Position numbers and translations under genes: made by a program
Shown here: in pieces, positions 46,759 to 57,952 of the stretch
How the letters are laid out: the number at the start of each line of letters is the position of its first letter
Numbering within the stretch: position 1 is the stretch's first letter
The notes under the pieces: generated by a model
Database searches by the model: none
The model's input: only the letters and a program-made list of their open reading frames with translations
What the model was told of the DNA's origin: nothing
Origin: Cheiracanthium punctorium
Lineage: Eukaryota > Arthropoda > Arachnida > Araneae > Cheiracanthiidae
NCBI GenBank assembly: GCA_038373885.1
Contig: JAWZYV010013152.1
Location: 496,001-560,000 of the forward strand
Length of the DNA: 64,000 nt
Reading direction: 5' to 3'

Positions 46759-47715
46759 GCATAAAAACTGTATATAATTTGCGCAGCAAGTGTATACTTT
46801 CAAAATATTCAAATGTATCTACTTTTTATGTACAAATTGTGTACAATGTATATGTTTTTGCAAAAAAAAGTGCAGGCTTCTTCTAGCTGGGTAGGTGCTA
46901 TAATTTTCGATTATTTATTTAAAAAACTGTATTTGGATAGCTACATAGTTATTGTGCAGTAAAGTTAATTTGATGATGTGGAGAGTGTTCATAACTATAT
47001 ACTGCATATTATTTGAATTATAAGTGTTATACTGCAGTGCATTTGAATTTGAATCGTAAATCCATCATTCATTACAGATAAATGGCATTGCTGTTTATTA
47101 CGACGTAAGTACATAATTATCGAAAATTAATAAATTCACGTACATAATTATTGATTAAATCGAACAAAATCGAACACGTGGAGAAAAATGTGTATCGCTG
47201 TTGTATACCGCACGCATATACCAGCTGTGTCACGTTGCTGCCTTGCTCGTACTCCCTCTCTCTTTTTAAATTTTAATCGTGTACACAAATCGAGAGCGAA
47301 ATTTGAAAATCGAAATTTTCCAATGCATGCTAACCCAGTGAAAATTGCGTTAAAATGTGTACAAATGTACAAAAATATGTGAAATTATGCGATTATCATA
47401 AATTAATGTGCAATACACTTACAGCCTTAAAAAGCATAATTTTTTTTTTTAAGAATTTCAATCGTATAAAAATGTGAAGCGCTTTCATAAATGTTTATTT
47501 TTTGTTAATAAAAATACAGTAATGTCTGGAAACCTGTTTAACTGCATAAATATAAATTTTAGAAAGCTTCACAAGAAGTTTTCACTTCTGACGTTTTCAG
47601 CAGCAGTGTAATTGAGAGTGTAACGTCATTGAAATCAGCCGCGGTTTTAGATCCAGTCATTTCCAACCTGCAGAAGCCATCCAATCTTCTACGTAAATAA
47701 GACGTCTACAAATGC

Positions 47716-47782
47716 ACCTCTTTACACACGCACATCTCTACACACTTACACACGCTCTCTTTACACACGCACACGCACATCA
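47716..47782. repeat. AC-rich minisatellite-like tract
   Basis: Irregular repeats of CTCTTTACACACGCACATCT-like units lie at the inner edge of the right subterminal cluster of the 45.4-48.1 kb element. Confidence 0.6.
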
Positions 47783-48589
47783 AAACAATTTGTAGCTTTG
47801 GATGGCAAATAAATATCTATGGGACATCTATTTCATTAGCTTCATAAGATGTCTACTGATGGATTTCTTATGCATGTCTCAAATACATTTCCAACAGACA
47901 TCTGGTTTCGCGGATGACTATTAGATATCTATAATCCTCTAAGGATATCTTATAGAGGTAGCAATTAAGATGTCCTATAGATATATATTTTTCTCTGCAT
48001 ATAAACATCCTTTAAATGTTCTGGATGTTATAGATCAGTTTGGATATCTATTAGACCTGATTTGGACATTGTGTGCTGTTTGGGATATACCCAAATCGAA
48101 TTTCATGCTCTTCTGGAAACGCGCGGAAACTTTTCGTATTCGAACGATTTCGTTTTGTGTAAACAGTCCTTTTTATATCAAAACTCAAAACTTCAAGCAG
48201 ACGATCATTTTAATGAAAAAAAATTAAACCTTGTTTCTGGAATAAATGTTTAAAACGAACTTACATACTGAAATCGCAATTTCCCGTTTCAAGTTGGATG
48301 ACTGATTTCAAAATGACGTCATTGTCCCTAGCACAGCCTAATTTTGTCACGCAAATGATTCACTTTTTTTTTTTTTTTTACTCTCGGAAATAAAATGGAG
48401 TTGAAAATAACAAAAAATCGCTTAAGAATTAGGGAACGGGAGGATTTTCAGATTTTTAAAGCAGCACTGATTGTTTTCTATAATTATTATGAAAAATTTC
48501 AAGTGGATCTCACAAACGGTGTAGATGCTACTACGATTTTATTTTAGCTTTTTAATCTAATTGAACTCTTTAATATTCTTGGACAAATG

Positions 48590-48915
48590 GCGGTAAAAGT
48601 TTTATCTTGAAGTGGTTGCCCGGAATTGTTAGAGAGAGAGTCAGGGACCCAAAGATAAACCTCTTGAGCCAATTCTTGTCACCTTCCATATTCTCCAGAC
48701 TTGGTACCTTCAGACGTCTTGCTATCTCCCCCCACTAAAAACTATTGAAAGGCTTAGGATTTCCTGACAACGTGTGACAACGACAGCAGATCCAATAACC
48801 TGTGACATCGGTGCTTTGAGCGATTCCAAAAGAAGTATTTTCTGACAGATTTCAACAGCTATGCAACTGATGTCAAAATTGTGCTGTACCTAATAGTGAT
48901 TTCTTTGAAAGCCTG
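48590..48915 (+). pseudogene. Mariner transposase C-terminal relic
   Basis: With frame changes the plus strand resembles the end of a D,D34D mariner transposase. PSIFSRLG (usual PPYSPDLA) is followed by decayed sequence, then ALSAIPKEVFSDRFQQL (usual ALKAIPKEAFQ.CF..W), and a degraded SDFFESL where SEGDYFE is expected. Stops and shifts are frequent. Terminal repeats were not identified. The overlapping 102-codon minus-strand frame at 48859-49167 is therefore not regarded as a gene. Confidence 0.5.
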
Positions 48916-48989
48916 TAAAGGTGTTTTTTTTTTTGTTGTTGTTACTCTAGTTTGCTTTATTTTATTACGCAATTCCCTCACCATTTCGG

Positions 48990-49270
48990 ACAAACGCTGA
49001 GTGAATGTGTTGCTGGTTGGTTGGTTGGTGTTTAATGGCACAAGGTCCAGGAAGGACATACTGCGCCAGACTATGTGTAAGTAGAATAAAATAACGCTTT
49101 CACGTAAAAGTTGTTGTATAAAACATGTAAAGCTAAAATCCATAAGGTCTAAAACTGATAAAAGCAAACTGTAGAAAGGTAAAAAGTAGATAAAAACAAG
49201 TCAAGGACGTCTGGATGGGGGCTCCCATCCAGATACCAGTCAGAGAAAAGTGTATACTTCACACTGAATA
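48990..49270 (+). repeat. Interspersed repeat with (TTGG)n and TTTAATGGC head
   Basis: (GGTT)n passes into GGTGTTTAATGGCACAAGG. A body with GGAAGGACATACTGCGCCAG follows, and a GGATGGGGGCTCCCATCC palindrome lies near its end. A TTTAATGGCGCAA-type motif is, to my knowledge, common in chelicerate interspersed repeats. Ends and target duplications are not clear. Confidence 0.45.
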
Positions 49271-49548
49271 AAACAGATTGACACGTCGAAGAAATGAAAA
49301 TAAATTACAGTGCGGGGTTTAAAGTGAATGTGTTGCTTGTAAATTGCGGACAAATTAAGCGCCATTTTGTTCATAGTGTTATTGTGCTCAAGATATCTTT
49401 TCGTACAAAATCCAGGCTGCTCTATATATTTTCATTTGAATTTTTCATCCCATTTCTTTTGTTTCTATATAGGGACTCAGAAGTTTATGTGAAATGCTAG
49501 GTGTCATGTAACAGATTTTATTACGTTGCGTAAAGAAAGTTTACTTAC

Positions 49549-49899
49549 CGTTTTCAAATAAAGATGCTGTTCTTCGAAGAAAAAAAACTCTGTTGTTAGA
49601 CTTGGTACACAAATTGAAATAAAATAATAGCACCATGGTCTCCAAAAAATTCTAGATGGTTCTTCATAAGCTGCTTTACGCACTGCAATAAGCGACAAAG
49701 CTGTGCCATTTGTGAAATTTTCAGAAAAAATTCTTAAACATGGATCGGAGCTGCAGGATTTTTCGACGAGTGACACGTTTTGTGAAAATTTCTGATTTTT
49801 AAGAATCTTTTCTAAAAGTTTTGAAACTGATACAGCATTATCGTTTATTTCAGTATGTAGTACAGCTTGTAAAGAGACAGTTTCAAAATATTGAAGTGC
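49549..49899 (-). CDS. Candidate 117-codon internal exon, unassigned
   Basis: On the minus strand AACTAATTATGTCAG precedes 49899 and the consensus donor AAAACG|GTAAGT follows 49549. The 351 bases between form 117 codons, phase 0 at both borders. The peptide starts ALQYFETVSLQAVLH, contains LLEKILKNQKFS, KAAYEEPSRIFWRPWCYYF and ends EEQHLYLKT. It has ordinary composition with leucine-rich helical stretches and no transposase or reverse transcriptase motif. The frame stays open for about 135 codons in all, which is unusual in DNA this AT-rich. I do not recognise the family; a helical-repeat protein is possible. AACTAAT could serve as branch point, though the pyrimidine tract is short. Neighbouring exons were not identified. 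Confidence 0.45.
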
Positions 49900-51076
49900 C
49901 TGACATAATTAGTTTATTTATACTTACGTACCAAAATCACAAGTTTTTTTTCGAACTACACAGTTAAGCGAACATTTGTATAGCCAATATACAAAATTTG
50001 AAAGCGATGACTGACTTTTTGTTTTTGAATAAAAGATTAGAAGATTATTTTAAGCATTTAGTAGTCACTTTTTCAAAAAATTTTCTTAGAGATTTGCCAT
50101 GCAATACACAAATATAAAAATAATTAAATATAGGTAAGTTGTAATACAGCCAAATTTACCAAGCGCTATAATCAGAGATTACATTTCCTGTATATAAGCA
50201 TTTAAAAACTATTTTGTAAGTTGTACTATTTATGTAAATTATAGATAAGTACATAAATATAAATTGACATTTAATAAAGTTCATGCTCATAAAAACACAA
50301 TCTCATTCACTGTATTAATTTATTGTATCACAATTTATCTGTCCACACTAGTTCTTTACCATTACACACATTTTTTTTCTGCAAATAATCCGATTAATTA
50401 ATAGTATTTCTTCTATCAGTAAAAAAAAACACTATTTTGCACTTCGAGCTTTTCTAAAAATTAATCAATAAAGTTAATGTTTTTTTTTCTAAAATATTTT
50501 AAACATATTTTTTTTTTACTTGAAAGGATAGAATTTACAAGAAAATTGATTTGATCATGGTAAGATATTTAGTTGCAATTGAATATTTTAAATGAAGTTT
50601 TGACGTAAATTTTGAATTATATTAAGGAAATTAGAGTTTATTTGGTTTTTCAGTTGAACTGTTAATATTTGATTTTATATTCAAAATACACATTTTTAGG
50701 TATAAATTATATTTCAGAAATACGATTTATAAAAAGTTAAAATTCATGCCTCGTTTACAACCGAAATTCTAACTATGAATAAGGTTTAAATCATTTTTAT
50801 AATTTCTGTGGCATTTACTATATTCATTTATTAATTCTTTTTATAAACGAAACTACTGTATACATAAACCTGCCATAACAATTTCCTAACTTTAAATTCT
50901 ATGACAAATTATTATTTAGCAACTATCAGTCAATGAGGATTATTGTAGGATATAAAATATTAATCAATATTGAAATTCATGTTATCACTCGTGGTTATAT
51001 TTTGTACAATTGATTTATTATTCGAGGACCTTTTACTTAATCCATATGCAAACATTATTAGGTGTAATAGTTGATA
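49900..51076. other. AT-rich, likely intron or intergenic
   Basis: No coding or repeat features. AATAAA occurs on the minus strand near 51011-51018, downstream of the open frame at 51.1 kb. Confidence 0.45.
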
Positions 51077-51270
51077 TTAGGTCTGAGTACATTTCATTAA
51101 AACTGAACGATTTTCGGGACGCAGTTTGATAACGAAGGGCACTGATTTTCTGTCCGATTGAAGCTTGCTATAACGAGTACTCAAACAGTTTGAAACTTGA
51201 TAGTCACTTATAATTGCTCTGAAGCCTCCATGTTTATGAAAAGATAAGGATATTATGTATTGGAAAGTTC
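51077..51270 (-). CDS. Possible terminal exon, unassigned
   Basis: A minus-strand frame is open for about 65 codons to TAA at 51079-51077. Its last 50 codons have ordinary composition (GGFRAIISDYQVSNC, then KSVPFVIKLRPENRSVLMKC). An AG within it (GGCTTCAG) could be an acceptor. AATAAA lies about 60 bases beyond the stop on the same strand. There is no domain recognition. The length alone is not significant. Confidence 0.2.
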
Positions 51271-52671
51271 TCTACCATAAAATATTTTTACTCTTCATCG
51301 TTAAGGGTATATGTAGTACTTATCACAAAGCATTTCTATTTAATTATTTAGTACATTATATTGCATTAAATGAGCAGAAATGTATAAAGTTTTTAAATAC
51401 AGACAGACTCTTTTTAATATATATTTATTTATGGATATACTTTCTTGGCCATACTGAGACGCAGATAAGATCCTTAGCTGGAAACTTTATTATCATCTCG
51501 GCTATTTCACTGGTTTTATCTGTCATGTAACACAAATCTATAATAGTGAGAATTAATCTTTAACGAAAGCTATGTTTCTGAGCTTGTTTTCCTAATAAAT
51601 TATTCATGCATGCATGAAGCTTGTTTATGACTCTTAGTTGAAGAAAATTTTCGTTTTTCTTTAAAAAAATGTTCAAAATACATTCTGAAGTTGCAATCAA
51701 AACAGTAGAATGTAAAGCATATTTGACAGTAATTCTAATTTTCGATGATATCGTGATAGTAATAATTTCAGAAATTAAGTTATTTTACTTCCCAGGGCTG
51801 ATTCTCAATATTTATTGAAACCTTCATCGCGTATTTAACTATAAATTCCAATTTCTTTTTTCTGTAGTATAAAATATGTACTCCTTGATTTATTTTAGTT
51901 TCTAGAACTTTTACTTTTCGCAATATTTATTTAAATTCACGACGTTTACCTAAAAAGCAGTTCAAAAATCCAGTTTACCTTCGCAAAATTTACTGTTCAT
52001 TTCAAGCTGTCCTCATGAACCACAGTTTGAGAGCTATACAAGGATTGATTTAAGAAAAAGATTCTTTCTAATAATCTAGTTGACTTGGCCGCTACAACAA
52101 GCGGAGATGTTAGTCCATATGGGGGTTAGTCGTTATGGGGGCGCCTATGTAGGCAGGCCAAACTTTTAGTGTACACGATATTTAATAAAAGTTAAATCTA
52201 ATAAAAAGGCAAGAACAATCTGTTCTCATTAAATTCTCTTTGAACAGGTGATATTTATAGTCAAATATTCAAATATGCCTATTGAATAAAAAAGAGCGTT
52301 CTTTTCAGCACAGAACACTGTAGAAATATTTGAAATTGTTAAAGACGTAGAATTTAGTAGAAAATTTGTATTGTTATTTATAAAAAGTAAATTATGCAGT
52401 ATTTAGTCAAAAATTCTATTATTTATTTCGAGCTGTATGTTTTTTTGAAAAATTTATTAGTTACTCACAAAATTAATGTAGAAAATTTCCCTCATACTTG
52501 AATACTTTTTGAATGGGTACTAACTCAAGTGGTAACTTGTATCTCAGAAACTGTGTACATAAATAATAGAAAGAATTGGGAAATTAGAAAGCTTCTTTAA
52601 TAAATGAGTACCATTAAATATATATGGCTTAGACTAATAGCGGAAACAATGTTAAACTTTATCTCCTACAT
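51271..52671. other. AT-rich DNA, no gene seen
   Basis: A 91-codon plus frame at 51255-51530 is hydrophobic but AT-driven. A GC-richer patch at 52.08-52.17 kb (GGGGGTTAG, GGGGGCGCC) is unexplained. Confidence 0.4.
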
Positions 52672-53163
52672 CAGTGGTCTCCAACCTCCGGTCTGCGGAC
52701 CAGTACCGGTCCGTGGATCAAATGGTACGGGCAGCACAAGGAATATTAAATTATTTCCTTGTTTTACTCTTCGGTATTTCTCCTAATTTATACCTTTGTA
52801 ACAGAACAAATCTGGTAACTATTTTAAAATAGATTACTGTTTCATAAATATTTCAAGATTATGAAATAAAATTGCTGTCATAAAATTGAAAATAAATGCG
52901 CTTTCCTGAAAAAAAGGAAAAAAAAAAGGAAAGAAACAAATAAATAAATAAAACGACTTTTTTAACAAACAATAAATAAACGTAAAGTCATTCACGCATC
53001 AAATTTATAATAACATCCACATTATAGAATATTATTAAATCAAAACAATCTAAAATATGACCTATCAACGTCCTTTCTCCTCCCCCCCCCCTCATCGGGT
53101 CGTGGTAAATTTATCACACGTTGACCGGTCTGCTGCGATAAAAAGGTTGGAGAGCACTCACTG
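52672..53163. mobile_element. Non-autonomous hAT element
   Basis: The left tip CAGTGGTCTCCAACC is followed by GGTCTGCGGACCAGTACCGG. The right tip in complement is CAGTGAGTGCTCTCCAACC, followed by ...AGCAGACCGGTC. This matches the widespread hAT pattern CAGTGGTTCTCAACC with an adjacent CGGACCGG palindromic block. The interior of about 490 bp is AT-rich without transposase. The right tip has four extra bases, and no clean 8-bp duplication is visible, so it is an old copy. Confidence 0.8.
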
Positions 53164-53197
53164 TATGTACTACAAAAAAAAAAAAAAATACTTATTT

Positions 53198-53256
53198 ATT
53201 GTTATTTTATAAGGCATTGTTATTTTATATTATTGTTATTTTATAAGTTATAAGGC
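53198..53256. repeat. ATTGTTATTTTATA minisatellite
   Basis: About three imperfect copies of ATTGTTATTTTATAAGGC-like units lie between the hAT element and the next repeat. A 15-base A-run precedes them (53174-53188). Confidence 0.65.
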
Positions 53257-53261
53257 ACTAT

Positions 53262-53741
53262 ACATGGTAGACGGATGAAGTGTGAAGACCCTGCGTTGGG
53301 CTTACCGCGCAACTGTCGATTGAACGGTCTACAGTTTTGGTCGGTACCGCAGGGATCCGGGCGTTAAACTCCGTTCCTATAACACGGCAAGTGAAGCAGC
53401 ATCTGGCTTGGCCAGTGTTTGGGAGGGTCAACTCCCTCTCGTCTCGACTGCTGTGGGACCGTGTAAGCTAATGGGAGCTGGTGCACGTAAAATCCGTCAT
53501 TGCTCCAATGTCCTCCAAGTTATTAAACGAACCTCGGGGGTGGGGGGGTTGCCTATTTCAGGCAGTTGGTCACTCCTCTGGAATTGGTTCTAAATTAGAG
53601 GACACCTTGCTAAAGTCGGACTTCCTCCCACTGAGGCCCACTAAAAATGGAAGACGCCCCCTCTGCCCATCGCCTCCCTATCTGGGGGATCTGGCACCAT
53701 ATGCGGTTGTCAGCGGTCATAAGCAACAACAACAACAACAG
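53262..53741 (+). repeat. Retroposon-like repeat with (CAA)n tail
   Basis: A sharply GC-richer block of about 480 bp starts near GGCACTATACATGG and ends GTCATAAG followed by (CAACAA)n at 53724-53741. A directional block closed by a short simple-repeat tail is typical of SINE or LINE 3' ends. No clear A/B boxes or reverse transcriptase motif were found, so the class is open. The open frames inside are short and overlap on both strands. Confidence 0.5.
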
Positions 53742-54502
53742 GTTTGATCGGTGTTCTCCAGATGAAACGTGAGTACGCGTGAAGACCTTAAAAATTCTTC
53801 CGACCAAGGCACCCCTCCTCCTCCTGTAAGCAGACGCCTCTTATGCAGGCTTCCCATAACACTATCGGAAAACTATAAGACAAGACAAACTATCTTGCTG
53901 TAATATTTCTGATAATTCTGTACCAGCCAATTCAAAATGCATTTGCTTAAAATGTAAGAGAATTTATTTAATTTTATCATTTTTAATGCATTTTTAAAGT
54001 CAGTTTCTGAAAAATTGTAAATATATTGAGGAAGTTATAGCTCAGCATTTACCGTAGGATAAAAAATTATATTTTAGCGTAATTTAGTATTTTTATGTGG
54101 AGTCGAATTTCCTTGGCCTGTACGAAGTTGTGCCAAAGACCGCATTTCTGTACATCGCAAAGTAAATGTATATAGTACAATGTCGTTATTATGGTAACGT
54201 TAGTAAATAATTAAAAATTATTGTGATGCAAGTTAGAAGTTCCCTAAATACTAAAAGCTGAAACTTAAAATTACATTTTTAATCTGTTTAAACAGCATTT
54301 ATGACATTAATATTTCTTTACATTTAAATCTTCAGGAGTAATTAATAATATATATGTTATTTATTTCTCACTAGTCTATTTAAAAGTACATAAACGTAAT
54401 AACGTGAGGTGATCATAACCTCATAACCCTCTAGCGATTAAATTCACGGGCAAAACACAACCAAATTTCATGAGCCTGCATAGTGGGATTTTGATCTTTA
54501 AA

Positions 54503-54545
<43 letters not shown>

Positions 54546-54888
54546 GAGAAAGTCACCATCAGGGGGTAATATTGGCTCTGTGTACCGAATAAAATGTATT
54601 AATTTATATAGTTGTGTTCCTTGCTGCGATTATGAGTATAAAAGAAAAGGCCGGGAGAATTATCGTCAATCAGAAGCCAGCTGGCTTTAAGCAGTTGCAC
54701 CTTATTCATCTTTTTATAAAAAAAACCGCTTTGCTCCCCCAGCCTGATTGCTGTTCAGGAATTCCTGCAATTTACAATCATTGCTTTATGTTTCGTAAGT
54801 TTGTTATGCTCGTAGATCATTTTCGTAAATTATTTAATCACCGAAATTCACGACAGGCAGAAAAAGCGTTCCCGCTCTCTAGTATGTA

Positions 54889-56024
54889 TCCCAGACAGCA
54901 CAGCAAACTTGCATCAAACTTGCAGCAAGCTTGATTTATCAAGTCAATAAGCTTGAAAATGTCAAGCGTGTAAGCTTGATGCAAGCTTGAATCAAGTGTT
55001 CTAGTTTACACTTGCCCAGCTTGCATTAAGCTTGAATCAAGCTTGACATTTCAAGCTTATAAAATTTTCCAAAACGCCAGATCGATAAGTATGGGCGATG
55101 CTGATAAGTTTCTTTTATTTTTCCATGGGATGAATCAAAATTTAAATAATGTTATGTGTGATTTATAGACTCTACTAATAGGAAAATAAGCATAATATAA
55201 ACTTAAAAGCAGGACACGCTTTAAAACTTTCAATATCGCAACTTTCATCGTTGAGCAATACTGCTGGCCAAAATCGAGACAAACGACTGATTTTGAAATC
55301 AATTTCGTAGTATAATTGTATTTTATTTTGAAGAATTTCCATATTTTGAAATATAAAATGGGTTTACTTACTTAACACAAATGTTGTGTTAAGTAATCTG
55401 AAATCAAAGAAATAGATAGTTAAACGTTACTTCGAAATGCTATATCACAGTTGCTAACATGTATGGAATACAAACACTTTAGTCATTTTTGTAAATATTT
55501 CTTAAAATAACAAATAATTGAAAAATTTTGCTATTTTATAACGCTAAAAATTCTCAAATTACAAATGTGGTTATTTTCCTACATATTGGTATGCTATATC
55601 GATATAGAGCATTTCGAAGAATTAAAAATAAGTTTAAATTAATTTATACAAATGTAAATTTGAATTATTTTCATTGTTCATACTTTATAATTAAAAAAAT
55701 TATTTAACTTCTGAATTTTTTTTATCCTTTGTAATTTTATTTTAAAACTACAAAAGTGTAAGATGGAAGATTTTTGGGCCCTAAAATCTGTAGGCCCTGG
55801 GCAGTTGCCCCGTTTGCCCTGCCGGTAATATGGCACTGGTAATAAAATAAAACACATCTTTTATGAACTTTCAGCAAATTTGAGGACGCTAGTCAATTAA
55901 TGTCCATTCTCTTTCACAGATGGCGCCATCACTGCTCACTTTGCAAAATAAAATCCAGCTTAAGCTAAGCTTGCATTGCCAAGCCAAATGTCAAGCTTGA
56001 TTTAAGCTTATGTGCTGTCTGGGA
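54889..56024. mobile_element. TIR element, AAGCTTGA subterminal type
   Basis: Both tips read TCCCAGACAGCACA (left TCCCAGACAGCACAG, right complement TCCCAGACAGCACAT), and TA flanks both sides (54887-54888, 56025-56026). Just inside, the left arm (about 54.90-55.07 kb) and right arm (about 55.96-56.01 kb) are packed with AAGCTTGA, TCAAGCTTGA, GCAAGCTTG and related words, many of them 6-10 base palindromes. The 0.9-kb interior is AT-rich without a transposase, so this 1136-bp copy is non-autonomous. It inserted into family F copy 2. The perfect tips suggest a fairly young copy. Confidence 0.8.
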
Positions 56025-56037
56025 TAGTGTGTATTAA

Positions 56038-56288
56038 GGTAAAGCTACTCGAGTGCTATCAGCCTAAGGAAAGGTGCCTTCGGCGGAGGACTTTTTAAGG
56101 GGTTCTAACGTGCATTCCAGTTACATTCTAGAGAACGTTACATTCATCTTCTAGAGAAAACCGCTCAAAGTTCCAGACAGTTAGATCAATGGCTGCGTGA
56201 TTGGTCCGAACCCAAGAACCCAAGATGGCTGAAGTTCACACTTCAGCCATCTACCATATTCAGTATTTATCCACTCGGCCATGGTGGG
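56038..56288 (-). repeat. tRNA-Ser/Leu-like SINE, family 3
   Basis: On the minus strand it starts near CCCACC and shows ATGGCCGAGTGGATAAATAC (complement of 56263-56282), a class II tRNA A-box word, and GGTTCGGACC (complement of 56203-56212), a B box. Between them lies a 13-bp-arm hairpin, AGATGGCTGAAGT and its complement (56223-56252), where a tRNA-Ser variable arm would be. The body (GCGGTTTTCTCTAGA, CGTTAGAACCCCTT) matches the 36.6-kb copy. It adjoins the TIR element within 13 bases. Confidence 0.8.
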
Positions 56289-56604
56289 GCTATCTTGCTC
56301 AACTGGTAATAGACATTCATTGAAAACACTGCCTTGTAAAGTAAGATCCATTCAGTCAACCCCAGAATGACCAAAATACTCCTAGCCTTTCCTTTTACAT
56401 TAATAATCGCAACACAGAACGCGATTATGCAAATTAATGCATTTTACTCGGTAAACAGTGTAATATTTCATCTAGTGGGGACTTTTGCTATTTTGTTTTC
56501 TTTAAAAGTCGAAATACCATGGTCCGTTGTGTACATCTATGAAATTTGCTAATGTTTCATCCAAAACTTTACCCTCTAGAGGGCTCTGAACACCTCATGT
56601 TATT

Positions 56605-57952
56605 TTATAAGCACACCGATGTACACAAAACTTCAGTAAAAGGCAATCCGTAATTGAAATAAGCAATTCATCCAAGTTAGCAGTTAATTAAATTAGTGTG
56701 ATTAAAGTCTGGCGTTTCTCCCTCCATGAATATTGATAAAGATATATCAATGAAAGCTCAATATGATCAATCAACAAGTATTTGGCACTTCACCGTAATT
56801 AAAGCAAACATTACGTGAAATTTAATTTCTAAATATGTTTTGCTATAAGACAGTAGACTAGATCTAATATTATAGCATAAATAAATCTATCAGTCCTTTC
56901 AAGAATAATTTATTACGTTTAAATAAACGTCGTGGAACACAATCTTATTCAAAAATACGACTTGAGTTCTTGAAATAATCATACCAAAGTTTCGTGAATA
57001 GTTAAGTTTTATAGTTATTTATGCGTGAAGTTTCTAAGTTTATTCCTTTAAAAATCTTATCAGTATAAAAGAGAATGAAATTTACTTTCCCACAAAGTAG
57101 CACCATAAATTTTAATTAGAACTTTAAGTAGAAAAAATTGACAGGAAATAGGTCCTGCGGATGCTGATAAAACTACTTATATTTTCTAGAGAAACTAAGG
57201 GCGTTATAAAAAGTGTTATGCATAATGCATACTGCATGTTAAATCTTTTTGATGGCCCTTAAGGTGTTGTCGCTACTTAATAGCCTAACGTAAAAATTTA
57301 ACATACTTCAGCATACAAAAATGAAAGATTAACAGTTCATTTTATGTGTTTGTTTTAGCGCGTCGATCTTTAATGTTGTCTCATTAATCTAAAATTTAAT
57401 ATATTTGTAATAATTTGTCTTATAAATAATATGAAGGGTAAATTAACGAAAAGAAGGATCTCATTATGTATTTAAGCAAACACATAGAAAATATTCGGTA
57501 AAACCTGGGATTGTGTGAGTATTTTCTAAGACTAGCAGAGATATTTAATGCATTTTAACTTCGTCAGTAAACAAAGAGCGTAGAGTGCGCCAAAGATTTG
57601 CCGTATAAGCACAACTAACATAGCTACAGAAATTCAAATGCCTTCAAGACTGTTGCAATAATAAGTAAGTTTGTTTTCCCAGATCGTTTTTACTTTAAAT
57701 TTTAACGAATGTTTGTTAAGTATTATCAGGTATTAGACTCTTTTTCAACTTGTTACAAGAGTTTAAAAGAATTATGTTCCTTAACAAATAATGTTTAATT
57801 GTTTATTATTTATAAAATTGCAATATACTTAATACTGGAAACATGTAGTTAATTATAGAATCCCTCTTGTAATTAAAATATTATCTGTGTTTGAGAAAAT
57901 GAATCATACTGTATAAAAATTGCGTTTTACAGCGTTATTGGAAAGGTGGCCA
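56605..57952. other. AT-rich DNA, no gene seen
   Basis: No coding frame, RNA or bounded repeat is visible. Confidence 0.5.

Larger units (their letters stand above)
45387..48085. mobile_element. TIR element, GATATCC/AGATGTC subterminal type
   Basis: The left tip TCCTACACAGCACA and right tip (complement) TCCCAAACAGCACA bound 2.7 kb. TA follows the right tip at 48086-48087; the left has TG. Inside each tip is a dense cluster of related short words: AGATATCC, GGATATCT, AGATGTCC, AGACATCT, TATAGATATC, GATCTCTATAGG. The right cluster spans about 47.80-48.07 kb and the left about 45.40-46.00 kb. The left cluster is interrupted by a 331-bp MITE. The interior holds a tRNA-headed SINE, a 154-bp tandem pair and AC-rich DNA. 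No transposase was recognised. The tip matches that of the 54.89-kb element. Confidence 0.65.
54398..56604 (+). mobile_element. Dispersed element, family F copy 2, interrupted
   Basis: The left terminus AATAACGTGAGGTGATC and, in complement, the right terminus AATAACATGAGGTGTTC are followed inward by CCCTCTAG on both sides, giving an inverted repeat of roughly 30 bp. Internal blocks match the 18.8-kb copy. Without its two insertions the element is roughly 0.8 kb. A run of about 34 A residues lies at 54507-54540. A 106-codon plus frame inside is not matched in the other copy. Confidence 0.7.

Noticed and set aside
48859..49167. 102-codon minus-strand frame
   Set aside because: It overlaps a plus-strand mariner relic and the start of an interspersed repeat, and its composition changes at the repeat boundary.
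53408..53807. Plus and minus frames of 61-88 codons
   Set aside because: They lie inside the retroposon-like repeat with a CAA tail, and none contains a recognisable domain.
54507..54540. Poly-A tail of a retroposon
   Set aside because: The A-run lies in the middle of family F with matching sequence on both sides, so it is an expanded internal run.
56190..56288. Possible tRNA-Ser gene
   Set aside because: A and B boxes are present, but the acceptor and D stems do not pair properly and the body matches a second dispersed copy.
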